Part shown: positions 32,440 to 42,636 of the stretch, in pieces | How positions within the stretch are numbered: position 1 is the first letter of the stretch | How the letters are laid out: every line of letters begins with the position of its first letter | DNA from: Nemertoderma westbladi | Taxonomy: Eukaryota; Xenacoelomorpha; Nemertodermatida; Nemertodermatidae | Direction of reading: 5' to 3' | Length of the DNA stretch: 54,753 bases | Assembly: GCA_032718475.1 (NCBI GenBank) | Contig: JAUCBJ010001630.1 | Location: 1 to 54,753, forward strand | Program-made: the position numbers and the translations under genes | Notes under the pieces: model-generated | What the model saw: only the letters and a program-made list of their open reading frames with translations | Databases searched by the model: none | What the model was told of the DNA's origin: nothing

Positions 32440-32994
32440 ATGAACTATCAGATAGTTAATAAGAATGTAAGTTGCCAGCAAGTGTCAGCGATTAATTTGA
32501 AAGAATTAAAAAATCAATTATCTGGTAAACATATACTCAAACCAAATCAGTTTATATATAAGATATTTGGTGCCACATTATTAATATTTAAAAATGGTCG
32601 TATTACATTATTAGGTAGTAAGTATAATTTCCAAAAAGTAAAAAAGCATATATTTGATAAAACAAGTATTAATTTGATTTTAAAATCTGTTAATTTATGT
32701 ACTTATATTTTTAGTATTAACTCTGTAGTCTATAGGTTATTGATAAACAATACCGGGTTTTATGTTGTCTTTGATAATGTACAACTTCAAGTTATATATG
32801 AACCTGAAATTTTTAATAATTGCAAAATAAGAATAAATAATACCGTAGTCATTTGCTGCTTTCATACCGGTAAATGTACTTTAATGTGTTCACCTAGCAA
32901 ATTTCACATTTATTACCCTATATTTAGTAAACTGGTTAATTATTTATTAATGTTTGGTGTTGTGACTTTAGGTGTAGAATATATTGGTAATTAG
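32440..32994 (+). CDS. TATA-binding-protein-like protein (two TBP repeats), 184 aa
   Basis: From the ATG at 32440 the protein has the length of a TBP core, about 180 residues. Repeat 1 (about 1-80) includes VSAINLKELKNQL, KPNQFIYKI, then TLLIFKNGRITLLGSK, which follows the TBP pattern T-x-LIF-xx-GK/R-xxxx-G-A/S-K. Repeat 2 (about 95-184) includes YEPEIF, then VVICCFHTGKCTLM, then a helical IYYPIFSKLVNYL. This follows the second TBP repeat (YEPELF, then FxxGKxxLxG, then IYxxF). It would bind the DNA minor groove at promoters and nucleate transcription. The DNA-inserting Phe pairs of canonical TBP are only partly visible. It is in frame with the PolB fragment upstream, and the frame is free of stops although several neighbouring genes are broken. 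Assignment is by motif pattern only. Confidence 0.72.
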   Translation: MNYQIVNKNVSCQQVSAINLKELKNQLSGKHILKPNQFIYKIFGATLLIFKNGRITLLGSKYNFQKVKKHIFDKTSINLILKSVNLCTYIFSINSVVYRLLINNTGFYVVFDNVQLQVIYEPEIFNNCKIRINNTVVICCFHTGKCTLMCSPSKFHIYYPIFSKLVNYLLMFGVVTLGVEYIGN

Positions 32995-34396
32995 AAGGTG
33001 AAAATTAAGTATTATTATTTTTCAATCGATCTATCGGTAGTTAGGGAAAACTAACCTCGTTTGAATAAGCATGACTCTCACAGGCTGACTGCGTGCCTAG
33101 CTGACAGTAGCTGCGAGGCTGACTGTGTGACTAGCTGCGAGGTTGACCACATCCCAGCAGCGTGGCTGACTGCGCACACATCTGATTGTAACTGGTTCAC
33201 GATATTGTATACATTGGCTTAGTTTGTTACTGCAGGTACTGTTACATTAATACTGTAGTACCGGTACAGCAGTACAATGCTAATAGAAGGAAATCAGTAT
33301 GCTCTACAACAACAGTGAAAGTACTGCAGTACTGTATTGTTTGGGTAGGTGATCTAATCCCTGTATGTGAGACCCATGCGTGCAATCCAGGTCATGACTG
33401 CAGTATGCTAATCAAGGTTCGGGTAGACTGCAGTATCCTTATAGGTGAAAAAAAACAAATACTATTGCATCAGATTACTGCTGTACTGATACCTGTAGGC
33501 CGCGACTACAGTGTTGGAAGAGTAAAACACTGTCGGTACTGATAAAGTGGGTGACAGTTGTGGATAGGAGCTGCGAGGTTGACTGCATCCCAGCAGCGTG
33601 GCTGACTGCGTACACATCTGATTGTAACTGGCTCACGATATTGTATACATTGGCTTAGTTTGTTACTGCAGGTACTGTTACATTAATACTGTAGTATCGG
33701 TACTGCAGTACAATGCTAATAGAAGGAAATCAGTATGCTCTATCTGACTATACTGTTACAACAACAGTGAAAGTATGGCAGTACTGTATTGTTTGGCTAG
33801 GTGATCTAATCCCTACATGTGAGACCCATGCGTGCAATCCAGGTCATGACTGCAGTATGCTAATCAAAGTTCGGGTAGACTGCAGTATCCTTATAGGTGA
33901 AAAAAACAAATACTATTGCATCAGATTACTGCTGTACTGATACCGGTAGACCACGACTACAGTGTTGGAAGAGTAAAACACTACCGGTACTGATAAAGTG
34001 GATGACAGTTGTGGATAGGTCTATAATAAATTATTGAATTTAACAGTACCGGTACCAACAGGTTGACATTACATCCTATACAGATTATGTTGCATTTCTG
34101 ACTAATATTACTAAAGTTATATCACTAGTCAACTACTGTATGTGTTATTAGTTTGCGATGTATAGGATGTTTCGCAATACCAGTACAACTATATTAGAAT
34201 GATATCGAGAATACTTACTGTACATGTTACGTCTACATCATATTGTTAAATGTGTATGTTAACCTAGCGCAATTGATTCTTTTTTAGATAACTTGTTGTA
34301 AAAATATTATATTTATTATATTTTTATATTAACATCAAGATCATCACCAAAATAAAATTATATTATATCCCATCACATTACAAGCTTAGAGTAAAC
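32995..34396. other. Non-coding region between the plus- and minus-strand gene blocks
   Basis: Most of it is the 440-bp tandem repeat listed separately. The remainder (about 34019-34396) is AT-rich and has no supported gene. Both gene blocks converge here, so termination signals are expected, but I cannot identify them with confidence. Confidence 0.5.
33134..34018. repeat. Tandem duplication of about 440 bp
   Basis: Unit 1 (33134-33569) and unit 2 (33570-34018) both begin gctgcgaggttgac and end gacagttgtggatagg. Unit 2 has an extra 17 bp or so near 33739. Shorter gctgcgaggctgactg repeats precede unit 1. The 75-codon open frames are mirrored in both units and have no domain. Confidence 0.88.
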
Positions 34397-34969
34397 CTAC
34401 TGTACATCATTCACCACAGTTATTTCTTTCTGTTTATCACCTGTCTCAGTTAATCGCTTCGTTACATACCCTCCAATCCTTTTCGCTGAGCAGTAATTCA
34501 AGCAGCTATCACCATCTTTGTGAAAACTACATTTATCTTCTACAGTAGTTAATTTATCGTGGAAGGGGCATGGAGTTAAATAATTGTAATATAGTCGAAA
34601 TATTCCCAATTTGTTCATCGATTTTGGAGCGTAAACATCAAGTTGGGTATTTAATATTGCGGCTTTCATCAACCCGAATACATATATATTATATTTATTT
34701 TTTAATTGTCTCTTCATGTACTTTTTAAAGTCATCTTGCGAAATGTCACCGTAATCCCAAGGTAAATGCGATGTAATATCATGTAAATTGTTTACGTGGG
34801 CTTCATCTAATGCTGATAAGTTAATATCAGGAGGTCCTTTAATTAAAAACGTCTTTATATTAGTTTTACTGTATTTAGAATCGAATATAGCAAATTCTTT
34901 AAATACTACCGGATATTCCTTATTGTCTATCTTATAATATTGAAAATCAACAAAAATAATATTATCCAT
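34397..34969 (-). CDS. Polinton protein of unknown function with N-terminal VDFQ motif and C-terminal Cys/His cluster
   Basis: 190 aa. It begins with hydrophobic strands around VDFQYYKID and FKEFAIFD and has LPWDYGDI in the middle. The last third carries CPFH and then CSFH, CLNYC, a possible metal site. I associate this layout with a recurrent Polinton family resembling a nuclease-like fold (acidic residue after the first strand), but I cannot confirm the fold or catalytic residues. It is the last gene of the minus-strand block, downstream of the protease. The frame is intact. Confidence 0.5.
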   Translation of the reverse strand: MDNIIFVDFQYYKIDNKEYPVVFKEFAIFDSKYSKTNIKTFLIKGPPDINLSALDEAHVNNLHDITSHLPWDYGDISQDDFKKYMKRQLKNKYNIYVFGLMKAAILNTQLDVYAPKSMNKLGIFRLYYNYLTPCPFHDKLTTVEDKCSFHKDGDSCLNYCSAKRIGGYVTKRLTETGDKQKEITVVNDVQ

Positions 34970-35013
34970 TTTATCGAATAATATATTTAGATAAACAAAA
35001 GTTAAATGATTAA

Positions 35014-35486
35014 TTACAACGCCTGTTGGTTTATTTTATAATAATTAACAAGCCATTTATATAATATTATTTCATTTATTTCCACATTATTTGTAAACGC
35101 TCTCATTGGATAGTTTGTGTGAATTCGATTTACCAAGTAATAAAGACAGTATAACCCGCATGTGGTCTTTCTAGGGTCTTGAAATTGTTTGCGAGTAGTA
35201 CACCACCTTGCTGAATTTTTCTCAAGCCATTTTTCAATACATCTGTTTGGATATTTTGGGCCAAACAAATTAAATAATTCAGCTTCATTATCTCGTATAT
35301 ATATAGCTATCCAATGAACCCCTGGTAGATGCTCTTTATCGGTATTTACTATTACTATATTATATTATTATTTACTATATAGTCTCTTCACTTATTATTA
35401 TCTAATTTAGGTAATTTATTAGATGGAAACGTGCCCAAATAGTGACCACCCACTGGAAACATATCAAGGTCCTCTGTAGATAACAT
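35014..35486 (-). pseudogene. Adenain-like cysteine protease, downstream copy
   Basis: The ATG at 35486 begins a 32-codon stretch containing GTFPSNKLPKLD and ends at a TGA. After an AT-rich interruption the frame resumes with GVHWIAIYI (catalytic His). It continues to KQFQDPRKTTCGLYC (oxyanion Gln and catalytic Cys) and ends at 35014. The position that is normally Asp or Glu in the triad is Asn here (ELFNLFG). In adenoviruses and Polintons this enzyme matures capsid proteins. It is interrupted and probably inactive; the other copy (36271-36743) has the same defects, so they predate the duplication. Confidence 0.75.
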
Positions 35487-35488
35487 AC

Positions 35489-36258
35489 TTAATCGATATG
35501 TATTTCTTTCCTGCTATTTAAACTTAATGATTGATCATAAATATTAAAAACGATTACATTTATGGTCTCAACCAACGGTTCAGCAAATCTAAATTTTAAT
35601 TGTCCATTAGTATATATCGATGGCTGAGGATCTCTAACATAGCCGTCGGCAGTTAGGTCCCAGGATATGAGTGGGCAATTACCTAAGTAGGTTTCATGGT
35701 CTATATTATTACCTCCATAACCGTTAATATATGTATTAATGTTCTTCATTAATTGTGTATACTCAAAAATGTATGTTCCATCTGTAAAATTAGGCTCGTA
35801 TATTACACCACCTACTGGAAGACCATCTACAATCAGTTCTGCGCATCTAAGGTTAAAATGTTCAAATTTCAAGGGATTACTAGTTAATTCTCCCGAATAT
35901 GCATCATTTATTATAAAACCGATAATAACTAATTTGGGTTTTTTACCATCAAATATGTTTGTTTGGGTGTAATTTGTGGTTTGAGCGGGAATAGTAAATG
36001 TAGTAACTTTTTTTTTTGAAATTGATATTCAATATCGTAACTCTCTAAACCTTTTAGGTGACTGCTTTCTATTACTGGATTAACCTCCATTCTAGGGATT
36101 AGGATCTTTACATCATCTAATTCTAGCCGAAGATTTGTCACAGCGTTTGCGTTTGGAGTGATTTTAAAAATAAACGAATTTGATACTTTTCTAAAATGCA
36201 TTCTTAAATCATACCCGGGTTGTATTATTTTACTTTCAGTATCAAAATCAATCGTCAA
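35489..36258 (-). pseudogene. Major capsid protein, partial duplicate
   Basis: Covers the C-terminal two thirds of the capsid protein encoded at 36746-38008. The N-terminal part is absent because the duplication starts inside the gene. A T run near 36007 is one base shorter than in the full copy and shifts the frame. It also lacks one codon near 35730. Confidence 0.88.
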
Positions 36259-36270
36259 TCCACTTACAAA

Positions 36271-36743
36271 TTACAACGCCTGTTGGTTTATTTTATAATA
36301 ATTAACAAGCCATTTATATAATATTATTTCATTTATTTCCACATTATTTGTAAACGCTCTCATTGGATAGTTTGTGTGAATTCGATTTACCAAGTAATAA
36401 AGACAGTATAACCCGCATGTGGTCTTTCTAGGGTCTTGAAATTGTTTGCGAGTAGTACACCACCTTGCTGAATTTTTCTCAAGCCATTTTTCAATACATC
36501 TGTTTGGATATTTTGGGCCAAACAAATTAAATAATTCAGCTTCATTATCTCGTATATATATAGCTATCCAATGAACCCCTGGTAGATGCTCTTTATCGGT
36601 ATTTACTATTACTATATTATATTATTATTTACTATATAGTCTCTTCACTTATTATTATCTAATTTAGGTAATTTATTAGATGGAAATGTGCCCAAATAGT
36701 GACCACCCACTGGAAACATATCAAGGTCCTCTGTAGATAACAT
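36271..36743 (-). pseudogene. Adenain-like cysteine protease, upstream copy
   Basis: Same sequence and same defects as the copy at 35014-35486: a stop after 32 codons, and Asn in place of the acidic triad residue. The ATG at 36743 lies two bases after the capsid stop codon, as expected for neighbouring virion genes. Confidence 0.75.
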
Positions 36744-36745
36744 AC

Positions 36746-38008
36746 TTAATCGATATGTATTTCTTTCCTGCTATTTAAACTTAATGATTGATCATAAATA
36801 TTAAAAACGATTACATTTATGGTCTCAACCAACGGTTCGGCAAATCTAAATTTTAATTGTCCATTAGTATATATCGATGGCTGAGGATCTCTAACATAGC
36901 CGTCGGCAGTTAGGTCCCAGGATATGAGTGGGCAATTACCTAAGTAGGTTTCATGGTCTATATTATTACCTCCATAACCGTTAATGGTGTATGTATTAAT
37001 GTTCTTCATTAATTGTGTATACTCAAAAATGTATGTTCCATCTGTAAAATTAGGCTCGTATATTACACCACCTACTGGAAGACCATCTACAATCAGTTCT
37101 GCGCATCTAAGGTTAAAATGTTCAAATTTCAAGGGATTACTAGTTAATTCTCCCGAATATGCATCATTTATTATAAAACCGATAATAACTAATTTGGGTT
37201 TTTTACCATCAAATATGTTTGTTTGGGTGTAATTTGTGGTTTGAGCGGGAATAGTAAATGTAGTAACTTTTTTTTTTTGAAATTGATATTCAATATCGTA
37301 ACTCTCTAAACCTTTTAGGTGACTGCTTTCTATTACTGGATTAACCTCCATTCTAGGGATTAGGATCTTTACATCATCTAATTCTAGCCGAAGATTTGTC
37401 ACAGCGTTTGCGTTTGGAGTGATTTTAAAATTAAACGAATTTGATACTTTTCTAAAATGCATTCTTAAATCATACCCGGGTTGTATTATTTTACTTTCAG
37501 TATCAAAATCAATCGTCAATCCACTTACAAATTGCATTTGTTTACTAAAGGCATCGCCAATAGGATGCGCGCCGGGATTAATTTCATTTCCGTGTTCGGA
37601 TAAAGGCTGATGAAAGCCGCCTGCCCCCAGTAGCCCATTTTTTGTTTCGTATGTTATAAATAGTAAATTGGATAAGTACGACATGTAGAAATAATCGTTA
37701 TTGCTATTTTCAACCTGCTTCTCATTAAGGTCTATTTTAATATCACTCCACATAGTCCCAGAAGGGTAATTCAACATATAAATATGGGAGTTTTCAAGTC
37801 GTCTATCCCACCGTACAGTACATTTTGTAATTAATAACGCATCTTGCAGTTTCGTATAGAATTCATTGGATCTTGGTACAAGAAACGTGACTTCCCTAGA
37901 TTCGCTTCTGAGATTAGATACCGGGTAAATTGTTTCATAATGCTTTGCTTTAAATTCAGTCTGTATTGGCTGTGTAGAAAATAAATCTAATTCCTTAATA
38001 ATTGACAT
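36746..38008 (-). CDS. MCP: Major capsid protein (double jelly-roll type), 420 aa
   Basis: A single intact frame starting at an ATG preceded by AATA. Its position between the protease and the basic virion protein is that of the Polinton MCP. The sequence is rich in beta-strand and turn segments, and its C-terminus (FRFAEPLVETINVIVFNIYD) has the strand pattern common at the end of Polinton capsid proteins. It would form the pseudo-hexagonal shell units. At 420 residues it is somewhat shorter than many Polinton MCPs. The gene is intact although the neighbouring protease is broken, and a partial duplicate lies downstream. Confidence 0.78.
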   Translation of the reverse strand: MSIIKELDLFSTQPIQTEFKAKHYETIYPVSNLRSESREVTFLVPRSNEFYTKLQDALLITKCTVRWDRRLENSHIYMLNYPSGTMWSDIKIDLNEKQVENSNNDYFYMSYLSNLLFITYETKNGLLGAGGFHQPLSEHGNEINPGAHPIGDAFSKQMQFVSGLTIDFDTESKIIQPGYDLRMHFRKVSNSFNFKITPNANAVTNLRLELDDVKILIPRMEVNPVIESSHLKGLESYDIEYQFQKKKVTTFTIPAQTTNYTQTNIFDGKKPKLVIIGFIINDAYSGELTSNPLKFEHFNLRCAELIVDGLPVGGVIYEPNFTDGTYIFEYTQLMKNINTYTINGYGGNNIDHETYLGNCPLISWDLTADGYVRDPQPSIYTNGQLKFRFAEPLVETINVIVFNIYDQSLSLNSRKEIHID

Positions 38009-38049
38009 TATTAAAAAATACTTTTTTCGCAGTGTTTCAGTTTGCCTTT

Positions 38050-38574
38050 TTATATTTTTCTATTTTTACTACGACGATCATGTATGTTCATAGACATTGG
38101 TTTGGTTGGTCGCTTTAAATCTCTATAAACTTTTTCTACAACCGATCTTGTTGATGGTTTCATTTTATTTAATGCTTTATTAATAACCGTATTAGCCTGC
38201 TGATGTAAGACCCGCTTACCTTTTGGTATTACATGTTGTCTCATAAATTTTGTGGTAAATGGTAAAGCTTTTTGTAAAACTTTTTTTGCTAATGGCTTTC
38301 CAAATTTTTTCAATGTAGATAAAGCGTCTGTAAATATACCTTCCCCGTGTTGATTTGCCCGCATACCTCTACGATAACGTTGAAATCGACGTTGTTTTAA
38401 ATTTGGACCAAATGCACCAATTTGTTGACCGTAAGGGTCAATATATGAACCACCTCGAAAAACAGGAACTTGCGTCGAGCCTCTCGTACTTCTACCACCT
38501 TTAAAAACAGCAAGATTAGAGTCTGCACCACCATATTGAGGTTTACTGTATCTTTGAAATAAATCGGAATCCAT
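38050..38574 (-). CDS. Basic minor virion protein (adenovirus pVI-like position)
   Basis: 174 aa, strongly basic (RRFQRYRRGMR and RRSKNRK at the end). It has Gly-rich N-terminal motifs (VFKGG, VFRGG, QYGGADS) and an amphipathic Lys-rich middle (LKKFGKPLAKKVLQKALP). Polintons usually encode a small basic protein of this kind beside the capsid gene. A role in binding DNA or the inner capsid surface is inferred from composition and position. Intact frame. Confidence 0.55.
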   Translation of the reverse strand: MDSDLFQRYSKPQYGGADSNLAVFKGGRSTRGSTQVPVFRGGSYIDPYGQQIGAFGPNLKQRRFQRYRRGMRANQHGEGIFTDALSTLKKFGKPLAKKVLQKALPFTTKFMRQHVIPKGKRVLHQQANTVINKALNKMKPSTRSVVEKVYRDLKRPTKPMSMNIHDRRSKNRKI

Positions 38575-38575
38575 T

Positions 38576-39421
38576 TTAATTTATTTTTTTAAAGTGTAAG
38601 GTAATAGAAGTTGTGCCGTATTCAAAATTCAAATCTTTTCCTTCTTTGTCTGTTATTTCAATATGAATGTATGTTATCTTATATGATTTTTTTACAGGGA
38701 TATAATGAATTGTATCCTTGGCAAATTCTTTATTTATTACACTACCATATTTCACGTCATCAGGTATCGCCACGCGACGAAGTAAAGCTAAACCAAAATC
38801 ATTAATATATTCATTTTCAATTATATTAGTAGTCACGTACATGTTTGACTTAGGTTCTGGAATAGAATTGGGTGGTTGAGGACATAAAAATACCATCTGG
38901 TAAGCTTTTTCTTCATTTCCGATAACCTTTATTAAATAACCCTTTATGTTATTTTTCGTCTTCAAAATAATTTTAAAATTTGGATTTAAATTTGCACCGA
39001 GATTATTTTCAGTAATTCCAAAATAATAGGCTAATTGTTGACCTATAAATAACTCTCGTACAGTTTTCCCTAAAATAAATTGCAACCTATTTTGCTGAGT
39101 ATTTTCAACTATTTGTAATTTATCTTTCAACGCCCCAGTGTTAAAATAATCTATAATGTCATTGATACTGTAGAACAAGCAGGATGGAAGTGTATCCTCA
39201 AAATTTTTTTTCCCTTTTTTTAATAAAATAACATTCTCTACATTGTTATACATGGACGGTAACGTGGCTAAGTAAAATATACTTTTTATACCTACCACCC
39301 AGTTTTCGTTTGGATTTATAGGTAAGGCACCATGGAAATTGATCTGATAATTACTACCAGTATTACGGGGAAAATCGATTGGACACGAGTTACTTGGTAG
39401 CCTAACATAGAATTCATCCAT
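38576..39421 (-). CDS. Penton-like minor capsid protein, paralogue 2
   Basis: I chose the ATG at 39421, which overlaps the stop of the upstream penton-like gene. The N-terminus FYVRLPSNSCPIDFPRNTGS and the WVVGIKSIFY segment are the usual start of Polinton penton-like proteins. The C-terminus (ITYIHIEITDKEGKDLNFEY then ITLHFKK) is the usual last strand pair. About 281 aa, single jelly-roll type expected. It would occupy the capsid vertices. Intact. Confidence 0.7.
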   Translation of the reverse strand: MDEFYVRLPSNSCPIDFPRNTGSNYQINFHGALPINPNENWVVGIKSIFYLATLPSMYNNVENVILLKKGKKNFEDTLPSCLFYSINDIIDYFNTGALKDKLQIVENTQQNRLQFILGKTVRELFIGQQLAYYFGITENNLGANLNPNFKIILKTKNNIKGYLIKVIGNEEKAYQMVFLCPQPPNSIPEPKSNMYVTTNIIENEYINDFGLALLRRVAIPDDVKYGSVINKEFAKDTIHYIPVKKSYKITYIHIEITDKEGKDLNFEYGTTSITLHFKKIN

Positions 39422-40285
39422 CTCCACCGCGTATTAACTTAAGTGTTATAACAGTGCGACCACCGTTGAAATTAATTAATTCACCTTGTCCATCACGTAA
39501 AGTAATTAAGATTGTTTTTAGTTTTTTATTCAACAATGGGTAATATTGCAAATGCTCTCGTATTCGTGATTAATATATTTTCGATTTAATTGTGTTAAAG
39601 GACAGGTTCTTAAGAGCGGAGCTAAAGCGTCACCAACAAATGAGCTCTTAATAATATCTGTATATATGAAGATTGTATCTTTATTACGAGTAATATTCGT
39701 AGGATCTGGAAAATCTAAAATCCCAATTTCCGAAATTTTTGGTCCACTATAATTTAAAATTAATATCGGCTGTTCTATATTGCTTAATTCATCCACTGTA
39801 GTGGTACTGTATATATCCCAATTCGGAATACCTGGATGATTCTGATCAAATAACTGTTTTAAGCCTAGAATTTGTATTAAATCACCGCGTAGACTTAATT
39901 GTATTTTTTTCAACTTTTTAGGAAATTTAAATTAAATTCTAGAATTATTTGTATTAAAAATGAATTCGAAATCACTATATTTCGCTTCAGAATTAAACAG
40001 TTTATTTATATCATCAATAATGACTTGAATAGAGCTATGCATACCAGGAAATAAACTGTATAATTTGGCATCTTTTGCATCTACCCCGATTGACAGTGAG
40101 ATTTGAGTTTGCAAAGTAATATTTCTGTATGTTGCTTGATATTGAATCTTGGCAAGTCCAATTTTAACGTTTGAACCAATATATAATTCTTCGGCTAAAT
40201 CAACAGTAAACTCGCTAGGGTTATTATTGGGGTATGTGTTGAATGAGCTATCTGAAACTAGAGTGATATATGTATCTACAGCCAT
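39414..40285 (-). pseudogene. Penton-like minor capsid protein, paralogue 1 (one stop, one frameshift)
   Basis: It starts at 40285 with DTYITLVSDSSFNTYPNNNP and VKIGLAKIQY. An in-frame TAA lies at about 39930. The frame continues with IFIYTDIIKSSFVGDALAPL and LLRTCPL, typical of penton-like proteins. Near 39553 it shifts frame; the remaining part (ILITLRDGQGELINF then TVITLK) ends at a TGA that overlaps the ATG of paralogue 2. The ATG is directly preceded by an AAT run. Confidence 0.75.
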
Positions 40286-40424
40286 TATTATTATTATTTA
40301 AGCTCTCTCTGCTTGACTCCATTGTACATACTGTACTGTATAATGTTAAACTATAGACATCTGTGACCACGTTCATTGTTTCTACAGTATATGCGAGAGA
40401 TCAATATTTAAAGCGAATGAACTA

Positions 40425-42343
40425 CAGTCGGGGTCTCAAAGTGCATCTGTTCTTTGAGATTTTCTCAAAGTTTTTCTAAAAGTGTCTAAAAGTCATTACA
40501 TTACTCCCAACGGCCGCTTTGAATTCTTGTAGACACTTTTAGTTGGGAATCTCAAAGTGATTTTCTGCTTTTAGGCACTTTTAATTCTTTGAATTCTTTG
40601 AGAAATGTCACTTTGAGTTAGTTTGCGGCACTTTGAATTCTTTGAGAAAATAAACGCCGAGGTATTCCTGATTGACAGCTCGTGGTAAGTTAACAGATGC
40701 AGAGCCATTCTCGGGGAACAATATCATGCAGGCAACAAAGTGATACTTGTGTGCTGGAAGCTATTCGCTTATTTGTTGCCTAGAAGCTATTCCCATTAAT
40801 TTATCATATTGAGGTTCCTGAGGTCATTACGGGATGGGTTTTAGGTCGCAAGTACAAATTGAATTTACGGCGCCCTAAAGTCTTTCTAAAAAACATTCTT
40901 AAAAATCAAATAATACATGAAACATAATTAGTGAAACAAGATTAATGCTTGACAAGATTGATTATTTTAATAACATAATACAATATCAGATTAACAATTA
41001 ATATAAGAGAAACTTCTCTGTAGTTTCTCTGTGTATACGCAGTTTCATTATAATGACCTAAAGAAGCCCTGTTGGGAGAAAGCTTGTAATAACATTTGTT
41101 ATTCATTTCATTAGTCACCTCAGGTCAAACCGTACTACCTTAACTGTTTAATTAATATGATAACTATGTTGACGAGAGCGTGAGAATTCCTTCTTAAAAA
41201 CTAAGAAAGGCTTTCAACTTTCAATTAAGATAGAACGGCTACAATCTTTTGTTGTTTTAGCCTAATAGAGATATTGAAATATCCCCTGCCCCTGGCGTTT
41301 ATATTTGAGCATAATTTAAATGTTTGCCTCATATTCAATTGATGTGTACCGCCTTCTGGCAAAGCGGCACCCAGTTTAAACTATCAATCACAGCTAGTAA
41401 GTAGCGACCCACGGTCGGCGACCTTCAAACAAACAGGTGCAGAGTCGGAAAGAACTGTCACATGCTTTGCTTGGCTTGTGGTACCATTTGATTACATAAT
41501 AGATTTTGGCAGACTGGGCGGTCGCTCTGACCATATGCACTGCGCATCTACAATGCCTAAAACATCTATGGGAACAGCCAATTAGTGCGCTTGAATCATT
41601 TATCTTTATTCCTGCCTCTATCGTTATTCTTTACTTTGTATAACACAATTTACAGTGCGGCAAAGAATGGCTGGTTGACCATTGAAATGCATTGGTAAGG
41701 GAATTCGGCTTTCACGTGGGCTAAACAAATTTAAACAGTACAGTTTTAGCACTATACATTAATATAGATAGGGCAATAGACAAACTATCTATGACACAAA
41801 TACCAACACATTCCGATTGCCCGCAATTATGGCGTCTCTAAAGAGTCAAAATATAAATTAATAAAATCCTCTATGAAACAATAAAAATACCTCCAAAAAA
41901 TACTGCTGTATTAAATATTAGTTACTGCAGTAACAAATATTTATTACTGCAATAATCAATATTAATAATTTAATAAATAATTGAATAAAATTTTATACTG
42001 CAGTGACAAATTATTTGTTATTGCAGAAAAAGACAATTTTTTATTACTGCAGTAATAATTAATTCTTACTTTCAGTAACAAATATTTATTACTGCAGTAT
42101 TTTTTGGAGGCATCTTTATTGTTTCATAGAGGTTTTTATTACTTATATTTTACCCTATAGTCAAAGTCAATATACACCATTCCATAGCCAGCTTCAGGCA
42201 GGACTGTATGAAATGACTGACAGTACTACTTTGAAATCTTTGAGGACACTTTGTCATTTTCTTAGACCACTTTTAGAACTTTGAGACACTTTTAGTTCTT
42301 TGAGAAAATCTCAAAGAACAGATGCACTTTGAGACCCCGACTG
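40425..42343. mobile_element. Non-autonomous DNA transposon with TA target site
   Basis: The ends are inverted copies beginning CAGTCGGGGTCTCAAAGTG and extending about 75 bp, rich in CTTTGAGA / TCTCAAAG words. A TA dinucleotide flanks both ends, as for Tc1/mariner-type elements. No transposase frame is present. A smaller MITE is nested near the right end. Confidence 0.75.
41855..42150. mobile_element. Nested MITE of about 290 bp
   Basis: Inverted ends with CCTCTATGAAACAATAAA and CCTCCAAAAAATACTGC, around an AT-rich core with repeated TTACTGCAGTAA words. No gene. Confidence 0.7.
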
Positions 42344-42636
42344 TATAGATATTAGACTTACAGCATAGTAATATCATTCGAGTCAATATTGATTAATTAC
42401 GATCATATGTGACCATTATTCGCTTAAGCTCTCTCTACTTGACTCCTTATACATACTGTATAATGTTAAATTATAGACATCTGTCACCGCGTTCATTACC
42501 GCTTCTACAGTATATGCGAGGGATCAATATTTTACTGGCTTTATTTAAAGCGAATGAACTATAGATATTAGACTTACAGTATAGTATAGTAATATCATTC
42601 GAGTTAATATTGATTAATTACGGTCATATGTGACCA

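Larger units (their letters stand above)
35012..37525. repeat. Tandem duplication of 1257 bp (protease plus most of the capsid gene)
   Basis: The segments starting at 35014 and 36271 (ttacaacgcctgttgg) are the same for 1257 bases with only a handful of differences, including one A/G change, a 3-base difference near 36986 and one base in a T run. The junction at about 36268 joins internal capsid sequence to the protease 3' end through a short shared AATTACA/AATT stretch. Confidence 0.93.

Noticed and set aside
32995-34396. Search for a Polinton terminal inverted repeat matching the region right of 46815
   Set aside because: I found no inverted match by eye. The true left end is probably lost with the PolB N-terminus.
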